DNA of 64,000 nucleotides from Ciceribacter sp. L1K22 (GTDB taxonomy: Bacteria; Pseudomonadota; Alphaproteobacteria; Rhizobiales; Rhizobiaceae), in contig NZ_JAGFPK010000002.1 in the NCBI RefSeq assembly GCF_017599385.1, positions 186,001-250,000 on the forward strand, given 5' to 3'. The notes below the pieces were generated by a model that saw only the letters and a list, made by a program, of their open reading frames with translations, was not told the origin of the DNA and searched no databases. A program made the translations under genes and the position numbers. Position 1 is the first letter of the stretch; each line of letters opens with the position of its first letter. Of this stretch, positions 16,329 to 29,746 are shown in pieces.

Positions 16329-16702
16329 GGAATAATCCTGACGTTATTTTCGGCGGGTCTTCTGACTTGCCAACTTAACCGGCTGAAAAATGGTCGCAAT
16401 CCATAACGGCGTCGAAAAATGCCGCAGATCCTCATGTCGCAATAAATGGCACGGTGGATCGATCAACGAGAAACAAAATGACATCGTCGGCGCGCTTGTC
16501 GCAATCTTTCTGCGCTTCACATTCGCGATGATCGTAGAAACCCTTGCGATGGTGCTGTGTTTCTGGCATAGAGGCTCTCGAAAATGGGTCAGTTAAGCTG
16601 ACCTATTTCGAAGAGATTGGATGACGGGCGACTTCGTTTGCGTTAAAGTCGTATTAACCTAAGGCGGCCGCAGGGGCGCTTGCCAAGGTCTGGAGGGAAG
16701 TC
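16329..16702. other. Non-coding divergent region between ltaE and gltB
   Basis: This 374-base stretch holds no convincing gene. Besides the candidate gltB promoter and inverted repeat listed separately, I see no repeat or RNA structure. A short open frame inside it (16390-16596) lacks a ribosome site and homology. Confidence 0.6.
16544..16603 (+). promoter_or_regulatory. Candidate gltB promoter with operator-like palindrome
   Basis: TTGCGA (16544-16549) and CATAGA (16567-16572) are 17 bases apart, a plausible sigma-70 promoter about 130 bases before gltB. Immediately downstream lies GGTCAG-N5-CTGACC (16587-16603), a perfect six-base inverted repeat placed where a repressor would block initiation. 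The binder is unknown. Confidence 0.4.
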
Positions 16703-21418
<4,716 letters not shown>

Positions 21419-21427
21419 CCAGGGTCC

Positions 21428-21557
21428 GCCCCTCACCCCGCCTCCGCTCCGCTCGGCGACCCTCTCCCCGTAAACGGGGCGAGGGGGACCGCCAACGGCG
21501 CGGGCTGCCTCTTCTCCCCGCTCGCGGGGAGAAGGTGCCGGCAGGCGGATGAGGGGC
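21428..21557. repeat. Rhizobial intergenic palindromic repeat element
   Basis: A mosaic of inverted repeats sits between gltB and gltD. The ends are GCCCCTCACC (21428) and GATGAGGGGC (ending 21557). Inside are hairpin CCTCTCCCCG/CGGGGCGAGG (21461-21484) and hairpin CTTCTCCCCGC/GCGGGGAGAAG (21511-21534). This pattern is widespread in rhizobial genomes as short palindromic intergenic elements. In transcribed RNA it would fold strongly and could tune gltD expression. Confidence 0.8.
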
Positions 21558-21593
21558 ATTTTCGACACAGAAGTGAGTTAGAGGAAAACAGAC

Positions 21594-23048
21594 ATGGGCA
21601 AGGTTACAGGTTTCATGGAAATCGACCGGCAGGTGGCGAAGTATCAGCCGGCCTCCGACCGCATCCGCCATTTCCGCGAATTCACCATCCCCATGTCGGA
21701 TGCCGAGGTGACCAAGCAGGCGGCGCGCTGCATGGATTGCGGCATTCCCTATTGCCATGGTCCAACCGGCTGTCCGGTGCATAACCAGATCCCCGACTGG
21801 AACGACCTCGTCTATAACAACAAGTGGGAGGAGGCGATCCGCAACCTCCACTCGACCAACAACTTCCCGGAATTCACCGGTCGCGTCTGCCCGGCACCGT
21901 GCGAGGAAGCTTGCACGCTGAACCTCGAAGACATGCCCGTCGCGATCAAGACGGTTGAGCAGGCGATTGCTGACAAGGCCTATGAGCTTGGCTTCATCGT
22001 GCCGCAGCCGGCGACTGTTCATACCGGCAAGAAGGTTGCGATCATTGGTTCTGGTCCGGCCGGGATGGCGGCCGCCCAGCAGCTTGGCCGCGCCGGTCAC
22101 GAGGTGCATGTCTACGAACGCGAATCCAAGCCCGGCGGCCTGCTGCGCTACGGGATTCCGGATTTCAAGATGGAGAAGAACTTCATCGATCGCCGTGTGG
22201 AGCAGATGAAGGGCGAAAACGTCACGTTCCACTGCGGTGTCAATGTCGGGGTCGACGTCACCGTCGAGAAGCTGCTGGCGGACTACGATGCCGTCCTTTA
22301 TTGCGGCGGATCGGAAACGCCCCGCGAAGCAGGCATTCCCGGCGTGGACTTTCATGGCGTACATGACGCTATGCCCTATCTCGTGCAGCAGAACCGCCGC
22401 GTTGGACGCGAAAACATCGACAGCACCGGCTGGCCGTCCGATCCCATCCTCGCGGGCGGCAAGCACGTGGTTGTCGTTGGCGGCGGTGACACGGCCTCGG
22501 ACTGCGTCGGTACCGCCTTCCGGCAGGGAGCAGTCAAGGTTACCCAGCTCGACATTCGCCCCCGTCCCCCCGAGAAGGAGGAGAAGCTTGAGGTTTGGCC
22601 CTTCTGGGCGACCAAGATGCGCACCTCATCCTCGCAGGCCGAAGGCGCGGTTCGGGAATTCCAGGTCGGAACGCTCGAATTCGTCGGTGAAGATGGCGTT
22701 CTGACGGGCGTGAAGTGCTGCCAGGTGGACGAACGTCGGCGTCCGATCGCCGGAACCGAGTTCATCATCAAGGCCGATCTCGTCTTCATCGCCATCGGCT
22801 TCCGCGGCCCGTTTGCCGACAGCGTGCTGAAGGAAATGGATGGCAAGCTGGCCTTGAACACAGACAAGCGTGGCTCGACGAACGTGATTGCGAACGACAA
22901 GGACTACCGGACGTCGGTGGACAGGCTCTGGGCTGCCGGAGACGTACGGCGCGGTCAGTCGCTGGTGGTCTGGGCGATCCGCGAGGGCAGACAGGCGGCT
23001 CGGGCCATCGACGAGGCTCTGACCGGTTCGACGGTTCTGCCGCGGTGA
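21594..23048 (+). CDS. gltD: Glutamate synthase (NADPH) small subunit
   Basis: A 484-residue GltD. The N-terminal cysteine motifs (CMDCGIPYCHG, GCPVHNQIPDW, CPAPCEEAC) bind 4Fe-4S clusters. An FAD Rossmann motif IGSGPAGMAAAQQL starts near residue 150 and an NADPH motif VVVGGGDTASDCVG near 293. It passes electrons from NADPH to GltB. GAGGAAA lies before the ATG. It ends six bases from the convergent DUF459 gene with no obvious terminator between. Confidence 0.97.
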   Translation: MGKVTGFMEIDRQVAKYQPASDRIRHFREFTIPMSDAEVTKQAARCMDCGIPYCHGPTGCPVHNQIPDWNDLVYNNKWEEAIRNLHSTNNFPEFTGRVCPAPCEEACTLNLEDMPVAIKTVEQAIADKAYELGFIVPQPATVHTGKKVAIIGSGPAGMAAAQQLGRAGHEVHVYERESKPGGLLRYGIPDFKMEKNFIDRRVEQMKGENVTFHCGVNVGVDVTVEKLLADYDAVLYCGGSETPREAGIPGVDFHGVHDAMPYLVQQNRRVGRENIDSTGWPSDPILAGGKHVVVVGGGDTASDCVGTAFRQGAVKVTQLDIRPRPPEKEEKLEVWPFWATKMRTSSSQAEGAVREFQVGTLEFVGEDGVLTGVKCCQVDERRRPIAGTEFIIKADLVFIAIGFRGPFADSVLKEMDGKLALNTDKRGSTNVIANDKDYRTSVDRLWAAGDVRRGQSLVVWAIREGRQAARAIDEALTGSTVLPR

Positions 23049-23054
23049 AGCGGA

Positions 23055-24275
23055 CTAGGGTTGCGCGGCCGGGGGCGTCGTCCCTGTGCGCAGCACCGTG
23101 AAATCATCGATGCGGCCCGATGGTGCGGGCGGCATCGTTCCGTTTTCGACCAGCATGTCCCGCGGCGTCGGGATCGGAGATTTGACAAGCTGATTTCTGT
23201 CCAGAAGCTCCAGCCCTCCATCGAGATTGGGGTCGGAGAGGTCGATCGGGGCTGTCCTGACGACATTCTGAATTTCTGACGGCGGCAGGCTTACCAACTC
23301 CGGAAGGTTGCTGCCGTCGAGGCGCAGTAGGTCCGGGCTCGTCATGTCTCCCAACAGGCGTCGGGCCGACTTTTCGACATAAAATGCCATTTTTCTCTTG
23401 CCGGCCTGTGTCATGCCGATGCCATCACTGCCGCGCAATCTCACCTGCTGGCCATTGATGTCGGAGCCCGTCACCACGAAGCGTCCTTCGACGTCCACGA
23501 ACCCCTCCCAGATGTCGATGAATTCACCACCTGCGGCCGTTACCGTCGAGCGATAGAGGCTGTTCAGCGTTATGGCATCAGCCGTAAACTTCGATGAGCG
23601 AAACGCGGGCAGTCCAACCCACAGCAGGGGTATGTTGCGATCACTTGCGAGCTTTGCGATCTCGCCGATCCGGCGTTCGTACTCCAGCGACCATTGCGGC
23701 GACTTGAAATCATAACTGCCTTGTGGCGTGACGATCTGCTGACGGTCGTTCGCGCCCAGCTGTACCATGAGGATTTCCGGCTTTTCCGAGTCCAGGAGCG
23801 TCGGCAGTTCGGCCGCCCAGTCGTAATAGTCGTCGCGGACAAGTCCGGAAGAGCCCTTGCTGCGCTCCGACACGACAACGCCTGGCGATGTGACGAAGGC
23901 TTCCTCCAGTCCGTCGGCCAGCGCGTCGGCGAAGAAATCGCCCACGACGAGAATCTTCCTGGCGTCTTCAAGCTTTGCCGGCGGTGCTTCCTTGGGAGGC
24001 GCTGCCATGATGTTGGTGACGCTGCCGCTCGTGGTCTTCTTCTGCGGGCGCGGCACCTTCGTGCGCTGCTTGCGTGGCTGCGGCGGGGGAGCGGGCTGAT
24101 AGATCACACGCGGCCCGAAAAGCATCTCAAGTAGGTTCCGTCGACGTTCCTGAGCCTCCGCCATGGACGAAGCGAAGGCGACAAAAGCGAACATCGCCAG
24201 ACAAGCGACGGTGAAAGCCGCCCTGAAGGGGTGTTTTCCCGAGATTTTCCTACGCGCCATGGCCTCTATACTCAT
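23055..24275 (-). CDS. DUF459 SGNH-hydrolase-fold protein, catalytic residues apparently lost
   Basis: A 406-residue exported protein: a hydrophobic signal segment at about residues 18-41, a proline- and lysine-rich linker (about 60-100), then a DUF459/SGNH-like domain (about 105-330). Block I reads LVVGDFFADAL, with Phe where the catalytic Ser of GDS belongs. Block III GANDRQ is kept, but the usual DGxHxxxxG of block V reads DGIGMTQAG, without His. It may therefore be a non-catalytic cell-envelope protein. ATG 24260 is an alternative start. Function not known. Confidence 0.8.
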   Translation of the reverse strand: MSIEAMARRKISGKHPFRAAFTVACLAMFAFVAFASSMAEAQERRRNLLEMLFGPRVIYQPAPPPQPRKQRTKVPRPQKKTTSGSVTNIMAAPPKEAPPAKLEDARKILVVGDFFADALADGLEEAFVTSPGVVVSERSKGSSGLVRDDYYDWAAELPTLLDSEKPEILMVQLGANDRQQIVTPQGSYDFKSPQWSLEYERRIGEIAKLASDRNIPLLWVGLPAFRSSKFTADAITLNSLYRSTVTAAGGEFIDIWEGFVDVEGRFVVTGSDINGQQVRLRGSDGIGMTQAGKRKMAFYVEKSARRLLGDMTSPDLLRLDGSNLPELVSLPPSEIQNVVRTAPIDLSDPNLDGGLELLDRNQLVKSPIPTPRDMLVENGTMPPAPSGRIDDFTVLRTGTTPPAAQP

Positions 24276-24332
24276 CGGCCAATTCGAACATGTGCATTGG
24301 CGAATGCATTACCCGCTGTCTGCGGGGTTTTG

Positions 24333-25544
24333 TCAATTGCGTAAGGCATCCAAAAGGTGACGAGACGGTTCCCCGTCGATCGTCATCCCAAGACGGGACT
24401 GTATCGCCGTAATCGCAGCCTTCGATCCGGAACCGAAATTGCCGTCGATGTTGCCGTTGTAGTAACCCAGTTCCTTCATGCGGCTTTGCAGTTCGAATTT
24501 TTCCTTAATGTCGAGACTGCCGTGCGGACGGGGCCAGGACTGCGCCATGCCGCCATAGCCGGCGATTTCATCGGCGAGTAGGCCAACGCCGAGGGCGTAG
24601 CTGTCCGCTGCGTTGTACTTCTTGAGCACGAAGAAATTTCGGGTCATCAGAAAGCCGGGTCCGTTGGGGCCGCCCAGCATCTTCAGTTCGGCGCGATCAT
24701 TCGGGAAACGGAAACCCTTGCCGCTCGGACGCTTGAAACCGAGCTTTTCCCACTGGGCAAGAGTCATCGTCTTGCCTTCGTGCTTGGCGCCGCCCTTCGG
24801 TACGATGGTCTCGTAGCCCCAGGTCTTTCCGGTCTGCCAGCCGTTTTTTGCAAGGAGATTGGCGGCGGTGGCAAGGGCGTCCGGAACCGAATTCCAGATG
24901 TCACGGTGGCCGTTGCCATCCGCGTCAATCGCATAGAGCAGATAGCTGGTCGGAATGAACTGTGTATGGCCCATCGCACCGGCCCACGAACCGACCAGGC
25001 CGCTGGCTGACACGTCGCCGCTCTGCAGGATCTTGAGCGCGGCGATCAATTGCGTGCGGGCGAATTTCGCACGGCGACTATCCGCATAGGCGAGCGTTGC
25101 AAGAGCACGGGGGATGTTGTGCAGCCTGTCTGTTTTCTCCAGCGCCGCACCGTAATTGGTCTCCATCGACCAGATGGCAAGAAGCACGGTCCGATCGATG
25201 CCGAAATGCCGTTCGAGTGCGGCGAGCGTACGGCCGTGTTTAGCCGCCATCTCCTGCCCCACCGATACGGTGTACGGATTAACGCGAGAGTCCAGGTAAT
25301 CCCAGATGGCGGACTTGAACTCCGGCTGGTAGCGCGCCTTTTCGAGGACTGCCGGATCCGGCTCGGTCACGCCCGCGAACGCCGCTTTGTAGGTCTTCGT
25401 CGAAATACCGTTCTTGGAAGCCGTCGCAGAAAATTCGTTGATCCAGCGAACGAAACCCGCATCAGCACGGGCTTCGAGGGGGAGCACGCTGGACACGAGT
25501 GCGAATACGACAGCCGGAACCAGTCCTTTGCGGGAGAGTTTCAT
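24333..25544 (-). CDS. Lytic murein transglycosylase, MltB family, with peptidoglycan-binding domain
   Basis: A 403-residue exported protein: signal peptide (residues 1-28, ending EARA), SLT_2/MltB domain (about 30-325) with the catalytic glutamate in AIWSMETNYGA and the GAMGHTQFIPTSYL signature, and a C-terminal PG_binding_1 domain (about 340-400, LKELGYYNGNIDGNFGSGSK-type repeat). It cleaves glycan strands to 1,6-anhydromuropeptides in the periplasm. I chose ATG 25544 (AAGGA upstream); the frame stays open to 26258, antisense to galU. Divergent from galU. Confidence 0.93.
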   Translation of the reverse strand: MKLSRKGLVPAVVFALVSSVLPLEARADAGFVRWINEFSATASKNGISTKTYKAAFAGVTEPDPAVLEKARYQPEFKSAIWDYLDSRVNPYTVSVGQEMAAKHGRTLAALERHFGIDRTVLLAIWSMETNYGAALEKTDRLHNIPRALATLAYADSRRAKFARTQLIAALKILQSGDVSASGLVGSWAGAMGHTQFIPTSYLLYAIDADGNGHRDIWNSVPDALATAANLLAKNGWQTGKTWGYETIVPKGGAKHEGKTMTLAQWEKLGFKRPSGKGFRFPNDRAELKMLGGPNGPGFLMTRNFFVLKKYNAADSYALGVGLLADEIAGYGGMAQSWPRPHGSLDIKEKFELQSRMKELGYYNGNIDGNFGSGSKAAITAIQSRLGMTIDGEPSRHLLDALRN

Positions 25545-25656
25545 GGCGTGATCCTTATGCTCGCATTCCAGTAAGCACCGCCTTGGCGGTGCCATCTTCA
25601 CCCAGTTTAGAGCGAGTAGGTCAACAAATTCTTTACCATCCGACCTTCGCCCGCGA

Positions 25657-25686
25657 TTGTCTTTTGCATAAACGCAATGATTATAC
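25657..25686 (+). promoter_or_regulatory. Candidate sigma-70 promoter of galU
   Basis: TTGTCT (25657-25662) and TTATAC (25681-25686) are 18 bases apart. The predicted start near 25693 leaves a 50-base leader before galU. Confidence 0.4.
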
Positions 25687-25742
25687 GCTACAGCCGCGGT
25701 GCGGTGCACAAAACTTCTATACTGTCCCTCCAGGAGGTAATT

Positions 25743-26630
25743 TTGGCAGAGAAAAAGAAAATTCGCAAAGCGGTATTTCCTGTTGCCGGCCTCGGCACCC
25801 GTTTCCTGCCGGCCACCAAAGCCGTGCCGAAGGAGATGCTGACCGTCGTCGACAAGCCCGTTATCCAATACGTGGTGGATGAGGCTGTGGAAGCCGGCAT
25901 CGAGCATTTCGTGTTCATCACCGGACGTGGAAAGGCGGTGATCGAGGACTATTTCGACATCCAGTTCGAGCTTGAGCAGACGCTGAAGTCGCGCAACAAA
26001 AACGCCGAACTGACTTTGCTGAACGACCTGCTGCCAAAGGCCGGAACGGCGAGCTTCACACGTCAGCAGGAGCCTCTCGGACTTGGACACGCGGTTTGGT
26101 GTGCAAGGGATATCGTCGGCCACGAGCCGTTTGCCCTCCTTCTGCCTGACATGATCATGTACTCCGAGAAGGGTTGCCTGCGGGGCATGGTCGAACTCTA
26201 CGAGAAAGCCGGCGGCAACGTCATTGCGGTCGAAGAGTGCGCACCTGAGCTTGCGCATAAATACGGGATTGTCGGTGTGGGCGAGGAGCTGGAGGGCGGT
26301 TTCCGGATCACCGAAATGGTCGAAAAGCCTGCGAAGGGAACGGCTCCGTCCAACTATTTCATCAATGGCCGATATATTCTGCAGCCAGAAATCTTTTCCA
26401 TCCTGGAAACGCAGGAGCGTGGTGCCGGAAACGAGATCCAGTTAACGGACGGCATGTTGAAACTCGCAAAGCAGCAGGCATTTGCGGGTTACCGCTTCGA
26501 AGGGCGGACCTTCGACTGCGGCGCCAAGGATGGGTTCATTCTGGCGAACGCATTTTTCGCGGTGCAGCGCGACGATATCAGGCCTCTGGTCGCCGATCCT
26601 CTCAAGGAGCTGCTATCCGCTTTGAGGTAA
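25743..26630 (+). CDS. galU: UTP--glucose-1-phosphate uridylyltransferase
   Basis: A 295-residue GalU/ExoN-type nucleotidyltransferase: [22 protein letters not shown] near the N-terminus, the [18 protein letters not shown] segment, LLPDMIM and the EKP motif of the active site. It makes UDP-glucose for exopolysaccharide, lipopolysaccharide and glucans. The best start is TTG 25743, with AGGAGG five bases upstream and a protein beginning [13 protein letters not shown]; an upstream in-frame ATG at 25677 has no site. A TTG start may keep expression moderate. Confidence 0.96.
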   Translation: MAEKKKIRKAVFPVAGLGTRFLPATKAVPKEMLTVVDKPVIQYVVDEAVEAGIEHFVFITGRGKAVIEDYFDIQFELEQTLKSRNKNAELTLLNDLLPKAGTASFTRQQEPLGLGHAVWCARDIVGHEPFALLLPDMIMYSEKGCLRGMVELYEKAGGNVIAVEECAPELAHKYGIVGVGEELEGGFRITEMVEKPAKGTAPSNYFINGRYILQPEIFSILETQERGAGNEIQLTDGMLKLAKQQAFAGYRFEGRTFDCGAKDGFILANAFFAVQRDDIRPLVADPLKELLSALR

Positions 26631-26657
26631 GTTTCTGCTTAAAGAACATGATCTGCG

Positions 26658-28109
26658 TTATCGCTTCGCGGTGACGCCGATCGTCGCCCGAATGGTTTCG
26701 TCGTCGAGGGCATTGTCTCGCTGCGTGTATTCGTAGCCGACGCCAGCGCTCACGGCGAGATAACGGTTTATCTCGTAGCTCAGCGAAGCATCGGCGCCAT
26801 AGGTCGTCGAGTCTGCATTGTCGAGGTCTGGATAGCGTGTCCAGTCGGTAGAACCGGTCAGGCTTGCGACCAGTCGTTCGCGAAGCTGCTGCGTCACGTT
26901 TACCCGACCTCCGTAGACGACGGAGCCGCTGGTGCCTGCGGAACTCGAGGGGTCGAACGAGGTCGAGAGGTCAAGATTGACGTCGGTTCCGTAGCGCGGC
27001 GACCAGGCAAGGTTGCCGGACAGGGCCAGTGCCTTCAGGTCGTCGAGACGATTGTCGTCAAAATTCTCCATCGCGTAACCGACCCCGATTTCGCCTCGAA
27101 GCTTGTCCTCGAAGTCGGCCGCGATACCCACTTTTCCGGTATATATGTCGGATGATCGCCGGTATCCCGACGGGTCCACCTTCTCATCGTATTGCAGACG
27201 TCCAGCGGAGGCCTCGATGAAGGGGATGAGGGCGGGCGAAACTTCATAGCCCAGGCGTGCCGTCACCGTTCCAAGATTGCGATCCCGGAAGGATTGCGAC
27301 AGCGAGCCGCCGCCGGCGAGCTCGGCATCTGTATGAATCCACCGACTGCCACCGATGCCGACACGTCCCCTCAGCCGCCCGAAATCCCGTTCAATGGATG
27401 CACCTGCGTCCAGGCGGTGGATTCCGTATTGGGTCGTTGCGCCGGCGATCGCCTCGTCCGCATCCGGATCTTCGCGACTGAAGTCGTAGCCGGCAGTCAA
27501 GCGGGCGGTGGTTTGTTCGGACAAATCGAGCCGCAACTCTCCGTCGATGGCGCTGCCGGAGCCCTCGTCTCCATCACCCGAAAGAACGTTTTCCCAGGTC
27601 CCTTGCGTGTTTACCGTCAATTGATGCCGGGACCAGTCCGATGTCAGCGTGCCTTTGAGCTGGGTGTCCGAATAGAGCGTTGACTCCGATTTGTTGCCCG
27701 ACTTGATGGTCTCGTGACGAAGACTTTGTGTTAGCGACGGCCGCAAGATCATTGTGCCGAGCCGCACGCCGCTTGAATCCGTAGCTGCGTTGCGCGTGCT
27801 GCCTTCCCGGTCAACGGGCGCTTGCGGAAGGTTTTCGCGGCCATCGACCTGGGTCTCGTCCAGGCGAAGGTCGGTGTCGGAGGGTATCGCCGCCGTCGGC
27901 ATGGCCGATGTGGTGGCGTCCGCAGGCGGTGCGCCATAGGGGTCGACGGGTGCCGTTGTGCCTTGTTCTGGAACTTGCGGCCAGACGGAGGTCTCCTGGG
28001 CCGCGGCATCGCAGATGAATGCGGTCGATACCATGAGTGTGACGGCCACGGCGTTATGCCGCGGGCGTAACCGGGGAGTGACCCATCCACTGCGGACACA
28101 CGGCATCAT
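26658..28109 (-). CDS. Outer-membrane beta-barrel protein
   Basis: A 483-residue exported protein. A long basic N-terminus with a hydrophobic segment ends in the signal cleavage region DAAAQE; a proline- and threonine-rich stretch (to about residue 100) follows, then a domain of alternating polar and hydrophobic beta strands with aromatic residues and a terminal strand ending GVTAKR. I chose the ATG pair at 28109/28106; the frame extends to 28307 but would overlap kdsD divergently. It looks like an outer_membrane-type barrel conserved in rhizobia beside galU and kdsD. Function unknown. Confidence 0.75.
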   Translation of the reverse strand: MMPCVRSGWVTPRLRPRHNAVAVTLMVSTAFICDAAAQETSVWPQVPEQGTTAPVDPYGAPPADATTSAMPTAAIPSDTDLRLDETQVDGRENLPQAPVDREGSTRNAATDSSGVRLGTMILRPSLTQSLRHETIKSGNKSESTLYSDTQLKGTLTSDWSRHQLTVNTQGTWENVLSGDGDEGSGSAIDGELRLDLSEQTTARLTAGYDFSREDPDADEAIAGATTQYGIHRLDAGASIERDFGRLRGRVGIGGSRWIHTDAELAGGGSLSQSFRDRNLGTVTARLGYEVSPALIPFIEASAGRLQYDEKVDPSGYRRSSDIYTGKVGIAADFEDKLRGEIGVGYAMENFDDNRLDDLKALALSGNLAWSPRYGTDVNLDLSTSFDPSSSAGTSGSVVYGGRVNVTQQLRERLVASLTGSTDWTRYPDLDNADSTTYGADASLSYEINRYLAVSAGVGYEYTQRDNALDDETIRATIGVTAKR

Positions 28110-28286
28110 AATCAGCTTGCTCTGCGAAAGTCGAAATTGCTTACCCAAACGTAAAGCCTCGTGGTTAACGTTTGGTTGCCGGCTGCTGCCGTTTGTGATC
28201 GCGCGAAGGATGCGCCCTGACATCTTACGTTGTACAAAGGTCGGGGGTGCGTGGACAAGGTTCCGCAAACGAGTTATGGAAGCCGC

Positions 28287-29282
28287 ATGATTAAGAGAGC
28301 TGTACAACTTGTTGAAACGAGCGCGGTTGAATCTGCGCTTAGAACAATATCAACCGAGCGTGCGGGGCTTGGCGCCCTCGAGGCGGCTCTTGCAGGACCG
28401 CTGACGAGCGCTTTCTGCAACGCGGTGAAGATAATCGGCAGTATTTCCGGTCGTGTGATCGTGACCGGGGTCGGCAAGAGCGGGCATATCGGAGCCAAGA
28501 TCGCTGCGACGTTCGCTTCAACCGGAACGCCGGCTTTCTTCGTTCATCCGGCCGAAGCCAATCACGGCGATCTTGGAATGATCGCGCGGGATGACGTCAT
28601 CCTTGCGATGTCCTGGAGTGGTGAAAGTGCAGAACTGCACGGCATCATCTCGTTCTCTCGGCGGTTCTCGATCCCCTTGATCGCTATGACCTCGGGTGAG
28701 ACGTCGACACTCGGGCGCGAGGCGGATATCGTTCTGACACTTCCGAAGGAGCAGGAGGCTTGCCCGCATGGGCTTGCTCCGACCACCTCGACGATGCTTC
28801 AACTGGCTATGGGTGACGCGCTCGCGGTGGCTTTGCTCGAAGCTCGTGGCTTTACGGCGCTCGATTTCCGCACATTCCATCCGGGTGGCAAGCTTGGTGC
28901 GATGCTCGCGCATGTGGGCGATCTGATGCACACCGGGGACGCCGTGCCGCTGGTTCCCACCGGCACCCTTTTGCCCGAGGCGATCATGATGCTGGCCCAA
29001 AAGCGCTTCGGCTGCGTCGGCGTCGTCGATGAGGAAGGCAGGCTGTGCGGTATCGTCACCGATGGCGATATCGCGCGAGGGCTGTCACGCAATCTTGCCG
29101 ACATGAGTGTCGAGCAGTTCATGATTGCGGCTCCCAAGACGGTAAAGCCGGATACGCTGGCAACGAGCGCCATGGCGCTTCTAAACCAGCACAACATTTC
29201 CGCGCTCTTTGTCGTGGATGAGAATCGCGTACCTGCCGGTATCGTCCACTTCCACGATCTTTTGCGGATCGGCGTCGCCTAA
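28287..29282 (+). CDS. kdsD: Arabinose-5-phosphate isomerase (KdsD/KpsF/GutQ family)
   Basis: A 331-residue protein with an N-terminal SIS domain (about residues 45-175; VTGVGKSGHIGAKIAATFAS and HPAEANHGDLGM) and two C-terminal CBS domains (about 210-330). It converts ribulose-5-phosphate to arabinose-5-phosphate, the first step to KDO in lipopolysaccharide. ATG 28287 has GGAAG upstream; an in-frame extension to 28230 is not needed. Its stop overlaps the convergent NfeD gene by four bases. Confidence 0.93.
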   Translation: MIKRAVQLVETSAVESALRTISTERAGLGALEAALAGPLTSAFCNAVKIIGSISGRVIVTGVGKSGHIGAKIAATFASTGTPAFFVHPAEANHGDLGMIARDDVILAMSWSGESAELHGIISFSRRFSIPLIAMTSGETSTLGREADIVLTLPKEQEACPHGLAPTTSTMLQLAMGDALAVALLEARGFTALDFRTFHPGGKLGAMLAHVGDLMHTGDAVPLVPTGTLLPEAIMMLAQKRFGCVGVVDEEGRLCGIVTDGDIARGLSRNLADMSVEQFMIAAPKTVKPDTLATSAMALLNQHNISALFVVDENRVPAGIVHFHDLLRIGVA

Positions 29283-29743
29283 TCCGGCTGTCGCTCGACC
29301 CGCAATTCGCGTCCGCGACTTTCGATGATCCTGACGCGCGACCCGGCCGGCATGTCGGGTCCCATGACCGACCAATAGGTGTCGTCAAGCCGGACACGTC
29401 CTCGACCGTCTGTGATCGGTTCGTGCAGGGTAGCGGTGCGTCCGACCAGACTTGCCGTGCGCTGGTTCAGCAAGGGTTCGTCCGAAGCCTGCTCGCTTCG
29501 GGAGAAGTAACGACGCCCGACGAGGGCTGCCGTTAACGCCAGCAGCGCGAAGACCACCAATTGCAGTTGCCAGACCCAGCCTGCGGACTCCCAGAGGATG
29601 AGCGAGAGTATGCCGGTCAACAGCGCTGCGATCCCGATCCAGACGAGAAATACGCCTGGAAGAGCGAGCTCAGCGCCCAAGAGTATCAACGCCAGAATCC
29701 ACCAGCTCCATGGCCCCAGCTCGCCAATCAGGCGGTCGAGCAT
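29279..29743 (-). CDS. NfeD-family membrane protein
   Basis: A 154-residue protein with an N-terminal hydrophobic block of two or three helices (about residues 13-75, including LILLGAELALPGVFLVWIG) and a C-terminal OB-fold region (about 90-150). It is the short NfeD1b type. Together with the SPFH protein three bases upstream it forms the classic NfeD-stomatin pair, implicated in membrane microdomain organisation or quality control. Confidence 0.9.
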   Translation of the reverse strand: MLDRLIGELGPWSWWILALILLGAELALPGVFLVWIGIAALLTGILSLILWESAGWVWQLQLVVFALLALTAALVGRRYFSRSEQASDEPLLNQRTASLVGRTATLHEPITDGRGRVRLDDTYWSVMGPDMPAGSRVRIIESRGRELRVERQPD

Positions 29744-29746
29744 GGC

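Noticed and set aside
16390..16596. Possible 68-residue membrane peptide upstream of gltB
   Set aside because: No ribosome site, covers the likely promoter, and no recognisable family.
21428..21557. CRISPR-like array
   Set aside because: The repeats are inverted hairpins of a single element, not direct repeats with spacers.
24312..24326. Terminator after the MltB-type gene
   Set aside because: CCCGC/GCGGG is only five pairs and the T-run is on the wrong strand for the minus-strand gene.
25545..26258. N-terminal extension of the MltB-type gene
   Set aside because: It would add 238 residues antisense to galU before a clean signal peptide; ATG 25544 has its own ribosome site.
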